64,000 bases of DNA. Origin: Medicago truncatula (Eukaryota > Streptophyta > Magnoliopsida > Fabales > Fabaceae). A model generated the notes under the pieces. That model had not been told where the DNA came from, made no database searches, and saw only the letters and a program-made list of their open reading frames with translations. The stretch covers positions 28,206,755 through 28,270,754 of the forward strand of contig NC_053048.1 in the NCBI RefSeq assembly GCF_003473485.1, written 5' to 3'. This document shows positions 1 through 12,413 of the stretch, piece after piece. Numbering within the stretch: position 1 is the first letter of the stretch; each line of letters begins with the position of its first letter. A program made the translations under genes and the position numbers.

Positions 1-119
1 TTTAATTATGTATATTGTTCGATTTCCAGCACAGAACCCATATGCCCAAGATTTTATCTCTTTGCCTTAATAAAAACGACATAGTGAACTAACCTGATTC
101 ACGAGAGATGAGGATAGTC

Positions 120-1420
120 AACGCAAATGCTTAGTGCAAAATCTGCAGAAAAAATCAGAAGCACGAGATTAGTGCAAACCAAAATAATAGCGTTTGTGAA
201 AAGAGCTATCTATACCCCCTCCAACAATAGCGTTTACAAAAAGGCGATATTAGTGCAAACCAAAATAATAGCGTTTATAGAAAAGCGCTATCTAACCCAG
301 TTTTTAGCTCTGTTTGGTAAAAATAGCGGATAGCTGATAACTGATGACTAATAACTTATAGCTGATGACTGATAGCTTATAAGCTAATTGAGGTGTTTGG
401 TAAAATGAGCGGTTCAACTAACTGATAAATGTAAAATGACATAAAAAGGTATTATCAATTCATAATATAGTTTATATAAATTGATATGTAACTCTAAAAT
501 AAAAATTCATATTAAAGTATTAAGGAATTCTTAGTTTAACTTTTTTTTTTTAAATTTATAAATTTAGAAAAATACTTAGCTACAATGCCTATCTAATATA
601 CTTTACCCAACAATTAAAAAACAATTGAAGGTTATCACAAGTCTTAAAAAAAAAAAAATTGACAGTTATCATAATGTATTATTAATAACACAAAAAAAAG
701 TATTATTAACAATAATTGATAGATATAATGAATAATATCTTCTTGATTTTTTTTACGGGACCTTCATGAAATTTATTTTACTGAATTATTAAATGCATTA
801 TCAATCAAGGAAGGTATAAATAGACATAAAACTATTTTTTTTTTCACAAAAGACTTGAAACAATTTTATACGGTTCAAAACTAGGAAAACAATTTTATAC
901 AGTTCAAAAAAAAATTATAGTTCAAAACAAGGAGAAAAAACACAAGTGAGGTATATTATCATTTAGAAAGAAAAAAAAACACACAGCGGGGAGGTATATA
1001 TATGTCAATGAAATGTCCTAAAGGTAAAGATATTCGTCAAAACAAAATATATAAATGTAACTAACATTAAATAAATTATAAAGGGGTATAAATTGATTTT
1101 AGATAAATTAATAAGTAAAACTGGAATTAAAAGTGAGACACTATAAGCTATAAGTCAAACGCTATTTCAAGTAGTTTCTGAAAAATAGCTTATAAACTTC
1201 TGAAATAAGCTATAAGCTTGTTGTAAAAAAGCGTTACCAAACAGAGCTTTTTTTATCAGATGAACTTATAAGCTATAAGTTCTTTTTTGGGTGTTATCAA
1301 ACAGATCCTTTAACATGTTTTTCTTAACGCTTTCTGAAAAGTGCTATAACAGGTCTATAAATTGCATTTTTAATAGCAGTTATTCAAAAATGCTATTAAA
1401 ATTGCTATTAAAAGCCAAAA
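120..1420. repeat. CACTA-like subterminal repeat remnant split by a MITE
   Basis: Both edges (about 120-300 and 1310-1410) carry repeated short words of the type AGCGCTATT/AATAGCG. The same words recur in a CACTA-like end at 10790-11040. No terminal CACTA motif or target duplication was found here, so this is a degraded remnant at best. No protein-coding content is supported. Confidence 0.3.
306..1307 (-). mobile_element. PIF/Harbinger (Tourist-like) non-autonomous element
   Basis: The left end reads GCTCTGTTTGGTAAAAATAG and the right end contains ATCAAACAGATCC, an imperfect inverted pair. Subterminal AGCTTATAGCTTATAAGCT words and the internal TAAATGTAAAATGACAT stretch match, in opposite orientation, the right part of the element at 2927-6159. 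The family assignment rests on that better-preserved copy with its TTA target duplication. No transposase reading frame is visible. Confidence 0.5.
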
Positions 1421-1539
1421 TTGTGATAGTGATCATTTTTAACATAAATTTTTTCTTATTTTTCAATATAAATAACATTGCACATAACTTTATAATTTTT
1501 TCTTTTATTACACATAACGTGTCTGTTGCGAGTTATATA

Positions 1540-2017
1540 TTAAGACGTGATGCTTAGCCCGTGGAAAAACGTTTATTAGGTTTCTAATCCTAAGGAGTTA
1601 AAATCCAAGGAAGAAATAAAAGAAGAAGCTTGCGTTGTTACATTAAATTCTAGAACAGTAAAAGCAATGATCCTTTTTCCATGAATTTTACTTTTCTTGT
1701 CCATTGAGTAAAGTGATGGACATTATATAGTTTGTTATGAGGACAAGTTACTTTAGTAACAAAGAGGACATATATGTCCTCGTGAAGTTACTTTATATAG
1801 AAGATTTGGAGTTCGAATCTCGGCCATAAAAAAAATAAGATAGATATAAAAAATTATTAAAGTGAAGTGTAAGAATTTTTTTTAGCAAGCATATTTACTT
1901 ATCTTCTTCAATAGGTAAAGCACTACAATGAGCCCATATTATATAACACACATTTTAATTTATATTTTCGTTAAGTTTGAAGGATCAATATTCCTCAACC
2001 ATTATTATATTGAATGA
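1540..2017 (+). promoter_or_regulatory. Conserved upstream block of DUF247 gene A
   Basis: This block is shared with the regions upstream of C, D, E and F. Conserved pieces include GTGGAAAAACAT-like sequence, GAACAGTAAAAGCAA, GAATTTTACTTTTCTTGTCC, GAGTAAAGTGATGGACAT, AAGCAAGCATATTTACTTATC and a leader ending in AATGAATGATGG at the start codon. Conservation in non-coding DNA may simply reflect recent duplication, so function as a promoter is inferred from position. The gene it would drive is a pseudogene. Confidence 0.55.
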
Positions 2018-3122
2018 ATGATGGCATCCCAAACTATTAAAGAAAAAATTGTGGAGCTACAAAAATTAAAGCAAACCACTACAAGAAACATTACCTTTTG
2101 CCAGGGGTAAAATCTCTGAGAAAAGGACAGAATCCTTGAAAAAAGGGACGTTTGCGTGGGAATTTGCCAGGGGCAGAAGCACTGGCAAAACCGCTCGTCG
2201 CTAACATTTTGTCAGGGGTTACACCCCTGGGGGAAAAACGAGGGGCTAAACCCCTAGCATATGGCTTGGCTTTGTCCTTGTCACAATCCCTGACATATTC
2301 CCTCACTTTTTCTGTAGTGCAGTCTGCTCTGACTGTGCTGACACACTGACTGATTGATGCATGGTCAAATCTGATCAGCAAAAAACCAGGGACTTGCGAG
2401 GGGTTTAACCCCTGGCAAACGGTATATTATTTTTTTTAAATAAATGTTTTATTTATATTATATTGTTTTATTTTATAAATTGATAAAATATAACAACATA
2501 TTTTAATTTATTAAAAAAATAGTTTTTAACATAGTTTTAATTTTATTTTTTTTTTAAAAAAACTGATTTTTAATACACTATTTTCAAAAATTGTTTTCCA
2601 ACAATAAACCCTTTTAGTATATTATTTTTTATGAAGTATTTTTACTTTAAAATTAGAAAATTTAAAAAAAACAGATTTTAAAAACAATTTTAGTACACAA
2701 ATTTTAAAATTTCAACAAACAGATTTTATTTTAAAAGAATTTCAGAATTTTTACTACACAAAATTAAAAACGGATTTTCCCTAAAAAAAAATTTAAAAAA
2801 AACCAGTTTTATTAAAGTAACAATTTTCTATAGTAATTAAAAACCTATTTTCCCGAATTTAAAAAAAAAAATATATTATATAGTATATATAAACTTAGTA
2901 TTTTTTATTTGACAAATATAAACTTAGGGTCTGTTTGGTTAACCCCAAAAAAGAGCTTTTAGATTTTAGCTTATAGCTTATAAGCTCGTTTGACAAAAAA
3001 AAATTCTGTTTGGTAACACCTTTTCACCATGAGCTTATAGCTTATTTCACGAGCTTAAAAGCTATTTTTCAGAAGCTATTCCAAGTAGCGTTTGAGCTTA
3101 TAGCTTATAGCTTCTCACTTTT

Positions 3123-5543
3123 TGTAACGCCCCAATTTTATTTAATTATTATTAGTCGATTTAAGGTCTTTTATATATATATATATGATTTTATATAATT
3201 ATGTTGATTATGTGGTGTGTTATATTTTATTAAATGAGTTATTTTACTATTTAATAGAATAAGTGGGAATTAGTAATTATTGAAGTTTTGGGGGTTATAT
3301 TTTAATTAAAGGAATTAAGAAGGAGTTAAGTGTTATAATTGAGGGAAGTTAAGAATAGGGGAAAGTGGGTAACTGTCAGTCAGAAAACATTTTCACGTGG
3401 AAGCAGTTTTTGGGAGAAAAGCCAAGAGAAGAGCCAAGTGGGGAGAATTCAGATTTTTGTTTAAGCATTATTCATTAATCTAAGGTAAGGGTGAGGCTAA
3501 CTTGCAATGATTTTAGTTTATATAATTCTGATTCTGTTTAATAAAGATTATGAATAAATTTGGAGAATTGGGAATTAGGGTTAAGGAGAGAATTGATGAT
3601 TAAATGATGAAATTAGGGTGAATTGATGTAGGAATGATGAGCAGACTTTAGATAATTCATATATTGATGTTTAGAATCAGTTTTAAGGTTAGAACCATGG
3701 AATTGGGTGAATTTTTGAGAAAAACTGTAACTTGGCCGTACTGTTTTTCATCGCTCGCCTCCCGAGTGATGAACCTCGCCATAGCGAGTGATGAAGATCA
3801 TCGCTCGCCTCGCGAGCAGGAGTGGTCGCCTCGCGAGTTGCATTTCGCAGCTCGCCATAGCGAGCAAGTTTACTCGCCGTGGCGAGTGTGGGCAGAGAGC
3901 TTGCAAGATTTCGTGTTTTTGAGCTGTGAGTTTAACCTTGGGTGTTTATGAGGGCCTGAACATATACCTTAATGATTAGGCAAAGTTTTAGAATGAGATT
4001 GAACTTGGAATGGTGTCAGAATGGAATGGTGAGTAGTTTACCCTAACTCGCCATGGCGAGTAGAGCCTCTCGCCTCGCGAGTTGTCCCATTTCAGAAGCC
4101 TTGTTTAGGATTTTGCGATCATTTGTCGCACGTGATGATATGAGTAGACCCATGAGGTAGGGGAGAAGTTATTCTTGATTATACGGAGATTCAGAGAGGA
4201 TGTTTATAATGTTTAATGACGTCGACTTAGGTTGATGAACAATGAGGGGATAGTTATATAATATGAAAGATGTTGATATGAGTCCTACTTGTTGTATATG
4301 ATGATTATTATTATTGTTGTCTCGCTGCTTGTTATTATATGTTGCTGTTGATTGAATATGATTTGCTGCTGATTGTTGGTGTATGCATACATGCATTCAA
4401 TTGGATTATACAAGATGTTGGTTCAGGTTGTAAGGTTGCAAGTTGTCGTTCTAAGTAACGGAGTCATAGATTGTTGATGTTGACCAAGTTGGGGAGTAAG
4501 TCATAAGTTATTATGCACAGTCGTTGTCGTTGTTGTTGCCTATGTTGTCGTTGTCGTAGTTGAGTTGTATGCTGATATACACAAGTGGAGTCCTTTCATG
4601 ATTAGGAAACTGTTGAGGGCTCATGCCCTGGAATGCCTTGTCATTCAATCTGTTGAGGGCTCATGCCCTGGAATGCTCGTCATTCAACCGTTGAGGGCTT
4701 ATGCCCTGGAATGCCTTGTCATTCAATCTGTTGAGGGCTCATGCCCTGGAATGTTAATCATTCAATCTGTTGAGGGCTCATGCCCTGGAATGTTCATCAT
4801 TCAAATTGTTGGGGGCTTATGCCTCGGAATGCTTAGTCATTCATTGAGTTGAAAATAGTACCCTGTCGTTCGTTGTCGTTGATGTAGTGGATGATGTTGT
4901 CGTTGTTGTTGATGGTGATATTGTCGTTGTTGTAGGTTGTGTTGTGGTCGTTGTTGTTGAGGGAGATATTGTTGTTGTGGTCGAGTTGTTGTTGTCGTTG
5001 TTGGTTGATTTAGTAAGAGTTATTAAAGTCGAAGAAGTATGAATATTATTGTTGACTTATATGTTGCTTATTACGTTATTTAATTAAGTTGATGATTTAT
5101 ATATCTATTATTATTGTTTGTGAATCTCACCCCTTCTGCTTGGAATTGTTGCCCTTCGTATGGGTAACTTGCAGGTATTGAAGTTTATTAGAAGTGGTGG
5201 CTCAAAGTGTCTAGGGCTCTGATACGTACGGGATGGGATTTTCTTATTGTTTTTCATTCCTATGTATCAAATTTGAATATTGCTGACGTAGCCCTATGGT
5301 TGTTGAATTTATGTTGATAAGGCTTTATGCCAAAGATTTAATTATGGAGATTTAAACTATTGCTATCTTTGTTTTGAGGCAAATTTTCCGCTGCAAATTT
5401 AATAATGACTTGAAGGACGTTTATTAAATAGATTTTATATTCTATTTAAGAAATTTTGAAAATGTAGTGTGACATGCCCGTTTGGGAATTACTCTGATGC
5501 ATGAATTATTAATTAATTGATTTTTGGGAAACGGGGTGTTACA
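3123..5543 (+). mobile_element. Ty3/gypsy solo LTR (2421 bp) with perfect 5-bp target duplication
   Basis: The LTR begins TGTAACGCCCC and ends GGGGTGTTACA. It is flanked by CTTTT at 3118-3122 and 5544-5548. No internal retrotransposon sequence is present, so this is a solo LTR left by LTR-LTR recombination. It belongs to the same family as the LTR at 17632-19629, which is attached to gypsy gag-pol; both share the TGTAAC…GTTACA ends and clusters of palindromes such as CTCGCCATGGCGAG. A minisatellite lies inside (4611-4843). This is the innermost, youngest layer of the nest in gene A. Confidence 0.9.
4611..4843 (+). repeat. 38-40 bp minisatellite inside the solo LTR, six copies
   Basis: Six consecutive units start at 4611, 4651, 4689, 4729, 4768 and 4807. 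Each is built on TTGAGGGCTCATGCCCTGG followed by AATG and TCATTCAA. The core GGGC(T/A)…GCCC is a small inverted repeat. The related LTR at 17632-19629 seems to hold at most one degenerate unit, so the expansion is specific to this copy. Confidence 0.85.
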
Positions 5544-7606
5544 CTTTTTCTTCCAATTTTACCCTTATTATTTCATTTAAATTGTATTTTTATCCATTAT
5601 AATTTTTATAATAAGCTACGTAATAAAGACTACTATCCCTTTATTCCAATTTATATATATATATATATATATCAGCTGACCTTTTTTTTTTTTTTTTTTT
5701 TGAAAAAATATATACCTTCGTTTTTTTTTTACGAAACAAAATACTATTATTCTATTAGTATTATTTTTTTTTTTTTGAGGTAAGTGTTATTTTCTTTATT
5801 CTCTGTTATTAGTATTACTCTATTAGTGCTATCTTTTTTTTTATTTTTGAGGTAAATGTTATTTTTTTTTTATAAAGTGGAAACACTTAAATGATAATAA
5901 ATATAAGATAAAATTTTAGTGAATAAAATTTAATTTAATTTATAATACATAGGATATATTAAATTAATAAATTTAAAGTATTTTTTTAAAGAAAATTTAG
6001 TTTACAAAATTACAAATACTTAAATTAATGATATAATTTTTATTATGAATTAAGAATACCCTTTATGTCATTTTACATTTATCAGCTAGTTGAACCGCTA
6101 TTTTTACCAAACACTTCAGTTAGCTTATCAGCTATCCGCTATTTTTACCAAACAGAGCCTTAGTGTTGGACCATGCATTTTTTGTCATTCTAGTATAATA
6201 ACTATACACACAATTAACAAATCTACCTAATAAACATATATTCAACAACATGCATATTCTTTAAAAAAAATGCATATATCATATCAAAAAAATATAAACA
6301 ACATGCATATATTTTATTTTGTCACAAAAAAAAAAATGCATATAATACATTAAAATCATTTTCAAAATTTATTAAAAAAAATTAAAAACAAATCTTGCAA
6401 AATAAATTCAGAGAAGAACAAATTTACTAACTTGTTGAAGCTTGAAATGAGAGAAGAACAAAATCCAGCAGAGAGCAAGCTTATCAAGAGCAAGAATCCA
6501 CAGGAGGAGACAAGACTTGAAAGATACAAAGGGTGGTAGACCATCTCATAAATAGAACAAATTTTGAGAAGCATTACTCACCCAAGTTGGTGTCATTAGG
6601 TCCTATCCATCATGACAATCCAAATCTAAAGACAGGAGAAGAGTATAAGCTTATGTGGGCAGCAAAATACCTCGAGAATACAGGCCACAATCCACACGAT
6701 CTGCACAAAAAGATTGTTGATAACATTGATGAACTGAAGGGTCGTTTTAGCGACGATGTTTTAACTTTAACTGGAAATTCTCTTCAAGGCTTTGAATGCC
6801 TTGAAGAAAAGCTGTCGTGGATGTTATTCGTAGATGGATGTTCTTTGCTCCATATCTTGGATAACATTGTTCACCCACGAGACATGAATATTAAGCTTGA
6901 TCTAGTTATTCTTGTGATGATCGATGTACTTTTGTTGGAGAATCAACTGCCTTATGAAGTACTCTAGCTATTGTGAAAAGATAACAACGAGAGTGAATTG
7001 ATAAAGTGCACGAGGAAATTCATCATCTCGAGTGGCTGGGCGTCAAGGTCAGAGATGGAGGAGGAAGGAGGAGGAGAACATAATGTATCAATAACAAATG
7101 AGTCACATTCAGAGACAATACCCACTCATCTTCTTGATCTTCTGCATAAACTCAACCTCACTACATCCAAGTCCAAGGTACAATACAATTAAACAATAAA
7201 AAGCACTAGAAAAAATTGAAATTTTTTTAAAACACTTAAGGGCAGAATGTTCAACGGTGGGTGCTGACTTGGTACCTAACAACAAAGAATATTTCAAAGT
7301 CAAATTCAAATTAGTTGACCATTACCGTAAAAAATACAAGACTTGGATAAAACTGGGTTTTTGCACTTACTTCAACAATCCTTGGGCCGTTATTGCATTC
7401 GTTCCTGCATTTATTGCCCTTGCTTTCATTCAGACATGGTTTGCAATTCACCCGGCTAGCAATAAAGGTGGTTAGTTATGAGAATGTTGTTTTCGTTATG
7501 GCACTCTTCACTTCTCCATGGGTTGTGTTGAATTTTTTTAATGAACTTCTGGGTTAAGTTTGTGTGTCCCTTCTTGAGTCTTGACTATGAGTATTTCAAA
7601 AATAAA

Positions 7607-8000
7607 GAGTGTCTTTTTCTTTGTGATGAGTGTTTGAATTGAAACATGAATTTTCATATTTCAAGTTAATTTATTCAAATAAATATTGTTGATTTTATTT
7701 AGATGGGTTGTTTAATATCGTATTTATCGACATTGCAATAAGTTAATAGACCAAATGAGTTAATAAGCAAGTATTCCATCTGTCCCAAATTATAAATCGT
7801 TTTAGTCATTTCACATGTATTAAAAATGTAATTAATTTTGTATGGAAAAAAGATATTATGAGTTATTTTACAAAATTGTCTTTAATTAATGGTATAGGAA
7901 AGATAAATTATCAAATTGAAATAAAAAAGGTAATAAATAGTTAAAAGTATAATAAGAAAAGTAGCATTAATGATTCATTGGTATTGTAAACTGACATTTT
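7607..8000. other. 3' flank of gene A plus MITE-like half
   Basis: This stretch begins with the 3' flank shared by all DUF247 copies (GTTTGAATTGAAACATGAA, then GACCAAATGAGTTAATAAG). From about 7770 it continues with a Stowaway-like half element (CCATCTGTCCCAAATTATAA). No coding potential was seen. Confidence 0.45.
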
Positions 8001-8200
8001 TTTTTTTATAAACCAGGTATCCTCCGCGCACAACTGCGAAGACTAATCCCTCGAGGATTGTGGGACCCAAATGGGTGGTAGGCTCTCCCTAAGAGTTTTA
8101 ACGCTGCAGCATGCCTAAAGCTGGATTCGACCCAGGACCTTGGTTAAGTTAGAAGAGACCCGTTCCATCTCATCTAAACGCTCTTGGGTTAACACACAAA
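8001..8200 (-). mobile_element. tRNA-derived SINE
   Basis: On the minus strand there is an A-box-like region near the start (AAGAGCGTTTAGATGAGATG), a B box GGTCGAATCC, a legume-SINE-like body and a terminal A-run (T-run on the + strand at 8001-8010). It is not a tRNA gene: no cloverleaf can be completed and the unit is about 200 bp long. Confidence 0.65.
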
Positions 8201-8429
8201 GTATTTGCTACGAAATAACCTAACAAAAATCAACTCAAATAGTTATGAAAATGACAGAATGAATAATTTCTTCATCAACTTCAGTACAAACTTCTTCACA
8301 TAGTTTTTTTCTGGCTTTTCCTCATTCACAAAAGAAAAATGATTACTATATCCATTGTTACTAAACTTTTTACCCGTGCGACGCCATTTCTCCCTAAAAA
8401 TCATAAGGTTAATATAAAAAATTAAAAAA

Positions 8430-10780
8430 CGTGGAGCAGTCAATATGAGTTATTGCAAATCTAAAAAATAAATTTATGTTTAGTCTTTTTTAGACAAACA
8501 AAACGTACAATATGTATTTATATTAACTAAAATATCACCAATGCAATTTATAATGGATAAAAAAAAGACGATGCTATTTATCGCGACTAGACTATCCCAC
8601 TTGAATGTGCTTTTTCTTTCTAAATAACATTAAGCAATAAGTTCTTAATATAGCTAAAGGTGTTTATTCCAACAAATCAAAAGAAATCACCGTCGCTGCT
8701 CAAGCATGTAAAAATATATATAATATGCTAAAATCTCAAATGCATATTGTCTCATGCAATAATGTAATCTGCAAAATACAACTAATAACCGAAAGGTATC
8801 TCATTTTTTTTTTTATAATGGCTACTAATATAAAACGTTTTGAACTCTGATCGAGACGAACAAAGTAGCAGAACCGGTACAATAAAGGCACACTGTATAT
8901 AAGTGGTTGCACCAAAACAAAAACCTAACTGATACGAAAAGAAGATGCACAAAAAACTTAAACATCACCAAACAGACCCCCACCAGCACTCCCCAAACGA
9001 CCTAATCAAGCAGAAACAAAATTGCTGCCACAACGTCAGAAAAACATATGTTAATAATGTTTTGAGCTTAAATCGCAACTTCGTGAAAGTTAGGGGGCGA
9101 AAACTGCTATTAAGCCATATGTTAATAATGGCTTTGCACATGATTTTACATATTAGTGTTTAGTTAATGGACACATAAATGGCTCTTATAAGGTTTCGGG
9201 GTTATTATGCTTTTTGTAAGCAAAAAAATAGTATCATTTCTAATGCTATCGATAGTACTAGTTTTAGTAGAATGTGCTACAACATGGTGCTTGTAATGTG
9301 TCTTTGACTATGATTTTCTAATGATAGAACAAGGCAAAGACACTCTTTAACTATGAATTTATAGATTTTCTTGTTTTTGTGATTTTCTCTTAGTTTTTTT
9401 TTTAATTTCATTTGCCAAGAAAAAAGATAAGTTTATTTATTTTTCCATGTTGAAAAATGTTTCAGATTCTTTGGGTAGTAAAATATAAAAAATTGATAGC
9501 ATTGTTCGAATTTGTCGCTGCTATATGATAAATTGATAGCACTATGAATAGTGGAATTTGTGGCTGCTATGATGTTTCAGATTATAGTAAATTGGTAGCT
9601 TTTTTTTCCCTTGTTTCTTGGGTGTTTGTAGTGAGTGAGTTGATACCGTTTTGATTGAAAGGTCTGGAATTGCGATAGATGTTACAAAAGTGAGTTTGCA
9701 TTTCTTGATGCCCATTTATTTACTCGTCTCTAATTATAAGCAAATATTGGTTGTCTTTAATCTTTACCAAGTAATTTTAGTTGTTCTGTTATGCCGTAAC
9801 GAGTTTATACTGGACTATATCCGGCTATTTGTGTGCTTTCATGTTTGTTGCCATTGATTGATACTCATGCTTATATATTTTTCCATTTGCATTCTTCTTT
9901 TTGTCCCAGATTTGAGTGTATGTTACTTGTGGTTATAGGGAATAATGTGTATTGTTTCATCATTTGTAGAACAGCAAATCGGTCACAAAAAACATCACCT
10001 TGAATCGGTTCACTGGTCGATGTTCGACTTATCCCACCCTATCACTCTTATTCTCTAGCAAATGAAATGTTTTACTAAAATTTCTTAGTTGAGTCTTCCT
10101 AGTTATATTAAATTACACAACCTCATAAAGTAAAGTGTTCCTTGTCCATGGATGGTCAACTATATTAGTGAGTTTCTTTTTCTTTTCAACTATTTTCATT
10201 TTCGTGTTTAATGTAATTTGAAATAGTTGCTACGTCTGGATGTTAAAAATTATGTTAGATTTCACAAGATTAGGATTTTGGAATTTTTGTATTGGAACTG
10301 GATAGTTTGATAGGTTAATAGACAAACAATGAATTAAATAATGTATGGATGTTTTGTATTGTATTGTTTGTCAACCGAGATTCTTTTGATTAATTCTTTA
10401 TGCACTTGAGTTATTTTAAACTGTTGGCTATGCTGAAAACTGAATGATACTTGATTAATTTTTCTTTCCATATGACACATGAGAATATGCTGGATGTAGA
10501 TCTATTGAGTAAACGTTGGATTGCTTGTCATGAGTCCTCTCAATGTTTGGTGTTTTTTTTTTGTGCCTGCTTTTCATATATATGTATTGTGCATGACTTT
10601 TTCATTTTTATATAAGTATACATTAGATGTCATTTAGGATTGATTAATATTATGACATTTGTAATTAAGTTTCAAATCAACACATTACTAGTGTTTAATT
10701 CTATCAATGGATACTAGTGTTTCTAACTAGTATTTTTTTTATTGTCTCATTAGCATTTTATTATAATGCTTTTGGTTGTA
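8430..10780. other. No recognisable gene or repeat
   Basis: AT-rich sequence with only short chance open frames. I see no domain, splice pattern shared with neighbours, or clear terminal repeat. The first 150 bases before it (8205-8430) still match the 3' flank of DUF247 copies. Confidence 0.4.
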
Positions 10781-10789
10781 GATTTAATT

Positions 10790-11040
10790 AAAAAAATAAA
10801 AATAGGGACTTTTATTAGCGCTTTCCGTAAAACGCTAAGAAACACCAGTTTAAAAATAGCCCAAAAGTAAGGCTGTATTAGCGCTTTTCTGAAAGCTCTA
10901 TTGAAATGTTGCTATTTAATAGCACTTAGAAAACGCTATTATAGCATTTTGACCTTTAATTGTAGGGGGTTTCCTAGCACTTCACAAACATTATTAAAAT
11001 GCTCAAATGGCGCTATTAAAGGGATTATTTTGTAGTAGTG
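10790..11040. mobile_element. CACTA-like 3' end fragment
   Basis: The right edge is TTTTGTAGTAGTG, the reverse complement of a CACTACTACAAAA-type CACTA terminus. It is preceded by dense GCGCTATTA/TAGCGCTTT subterminal words. No matching left terminus was found, so it is a truncated or miniature copy. Confidence 0.45.
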
Positions 11041-11380
11041 AGATTTGGGGTTTGATGTTGTTGCTTTTCTTTTTGCCACATTAGTGTTGCGAAGTCATTT
11101 TTCTTTTTTGTGATAAGGCTGGGAAGAAGTCGTATGCTTCTTACCATTCTTTACAAGTTTATTTTTCTGCATAATATGTATAGTTTTTTGTAACTTGTAA
11201 TTATTGTTCTTCTCTGCCTTTTGGTATTTAAGTCCTAGAGCATTCGGTGTACTCATGCTTAATTTCGAGATACAAGTGTGGTTATTTGTTTTGTTGACAC
11301 ATACAATACAATAAGAGGAGTTGTAATTTTGTAGGTCAAAGTTTTAGTTTATTGGGTCGAATGGGTTTTTAAGTAATACG

Positions 11381-11941
11381 TAGGCATGGCAATGGGGTGG
11401 GGTGGGGTGGGGATGGATTTTGTCTTCCCCATCTCCATTTTCTACTTCCATATATTTAATTGTTACCTACTCGTACCCAACAGAGATGAGAAATTGAATC
11501 TCATCCCCACCTCCAATGGGTTCGGGTATTCCCGTCCCCGCATTGAATCAATTTCTTTTAATAAAAAAAAAAAGTTTTTTTAAGCTTCAATGACAATGTT
11601 GTAATGCATTATCCAACAATTTTTGTTCATTTTAACATTTTCTTACTAAATAATTTAGTTGGTCTTTTAACTATCAATGAAAGTTCATATATCATGACAA
11701 TTATCAAACCAAATAACATGACATATCATTATCAACCCCCTCAAAAAAAAAAAATGACCTTTCTAGATTCGAGTAGGGTTTGGGTATGAGTTCGAGGTGG
11801 GTACATATATCCCCGTCACCCGTCTCATATCCGTATTTTGAAATCGGGAAAAACCTAAACCCGATCAAATCGGAAAAAACCCGTCAAATCGGAGTTGATT
11901 TGGGCGGGTACCCATGGACACGGATTTTGTTGTCATATCTA
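11381..11941. mobile_element. hAT-like MITE
   Basis: The inverted ends are TAGGCATGGCAATGG and the complement of GTTGTCATATCTA. They are flanked by 8-bp direct repeats GTAATACG (11373-11380) and GTTGTACG (11942-11949), six of eight matching, which fits hAT. The interior is made of G- and C-rich 'gggcgggtaccc'-like words and has no transposase. Confidence 0.55.
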
Positions 11942-12413
11942 GTTGTACGGGGTCATAGGGTTTTTAAGCAGTTTGATTTTTGAAATTTACAAATCTTCAT
12001 CATATTAGTCTGTTGTATACCTTTCAGTTTGTTCCCGATCATGTAATTGATTTTTGTTTTTTATTTATTTATTTATTTTTTTAATTTTAAGGTTCATTTT
12101 ACCACCCATGAAAGTCCGGTGGAGGTTGTCTTCTCAATTTGAGCTTAACAAATTGGTTGTCTTCTCTATATGAACCTATCGAATTGCTATTCTGATGGAT
12201 GATCAACGATCAAAATTGTAAAGATGCAAAATAATTATTCAAGTTGCACATGAAATTTTAATCCTTTTGGATGCTATGTGCTTTGATTATTAAACATTAT
12301 TTAAGATATAGCATGAAGATTAAAAATCGTATTATTATCTTATGTTCGTTTTTCGCGTTAAATTTTTGCGTCAATTTTAAAATATGAAGTTTAAATATTT
12401 ATTTTAAATTTAA

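Larger units (their letters stand above)
2927..6159 (+). mobile_element. PIF/Harbinger element nested in the CACTA, itself interrupted
   Basis: The termini are GGGTCTGTTTGGT and ACCAAACAGAGCC (one mismatch as an inverted pair), flanked on both sides by the 3-bp duplication TTA (2924-2926 and 6160-6162). That is the classical PIF/Harbinger signature. Without the gypsy LTR inserted at 3123 the element would be about 810 bp. It has no transposase and is a MITE-like derivative. Confidence 0.75.
2077..6515 (+). mobile_element. CACTA (En/Spm-type) element, 3' end missing, inside gene A
   Basis: The left end is CACTACAAGAAACATTACC followed by subterminal repeats built on CCAGGGG and CCCCTGGCAAA. 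The matching inverted end (…ATTCTTGTAGTG) is absent here but present in a related fragment ending at 42105. Stretches 2470-2640 and 6180-6510 align with 40340-40490 and 40900-41440 of that fragment, so both derive from one family. The right edge abuts DUF247 coding sequence near 6515-6521 without a terminal repeat, implying a deletion that removed the element end and a little host exon. No transposase frame survives. Confidence 0.75.
2018..7475 (+). pseudogene. DUF247 (UPF0481) pseudogene A, split by nested transposons
   Basis: The first 59 bases (start codon at 2018, reading MMASQTIKEK) match the 5' end of the intact paralogues. The frame is then cut by a CACTA insertion at 2077 and resumes near 6521 with IQRVVDHL, GPIHHD, LEEKLSWMLFVDGCSLL and LLLENQLPYEVL. 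Two in-frame stops follow where the paralogues have K and W (TAG at 6964-6966, then TGA). Exon 1 remnants run to a donor at 7177/7178. The intron tail and the 5' part of exon 2 are deleted, so only the last 70 or so codons survive (7257-7475), including the C-terminal membrane segment. About 22 bases of host exon are also missing at the right edge of the insertion. An AATAAA lies at 7601. No intact product is possible; the gene is dead by at least four independent lesions. Confidence 0.9.

Noticed and set aside
2091..2381. Overlapping open frames on both strands near the CACTA left end
   Set aside because: They run through the inverted subterminal repeats of the transposon and show no domain.
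4611..4843. CRISPR-like array
   Set aside because: Unit-to-unit similarity extends over the whole 38-40 bp with no unique spacers; it is a minisatellite in a plant LTR.
8001..8200. tRNA gene on the minus strand
   Set aside because: B box present, but the 200-bp unit with an A-tail and no cloverleaf is a SINE.
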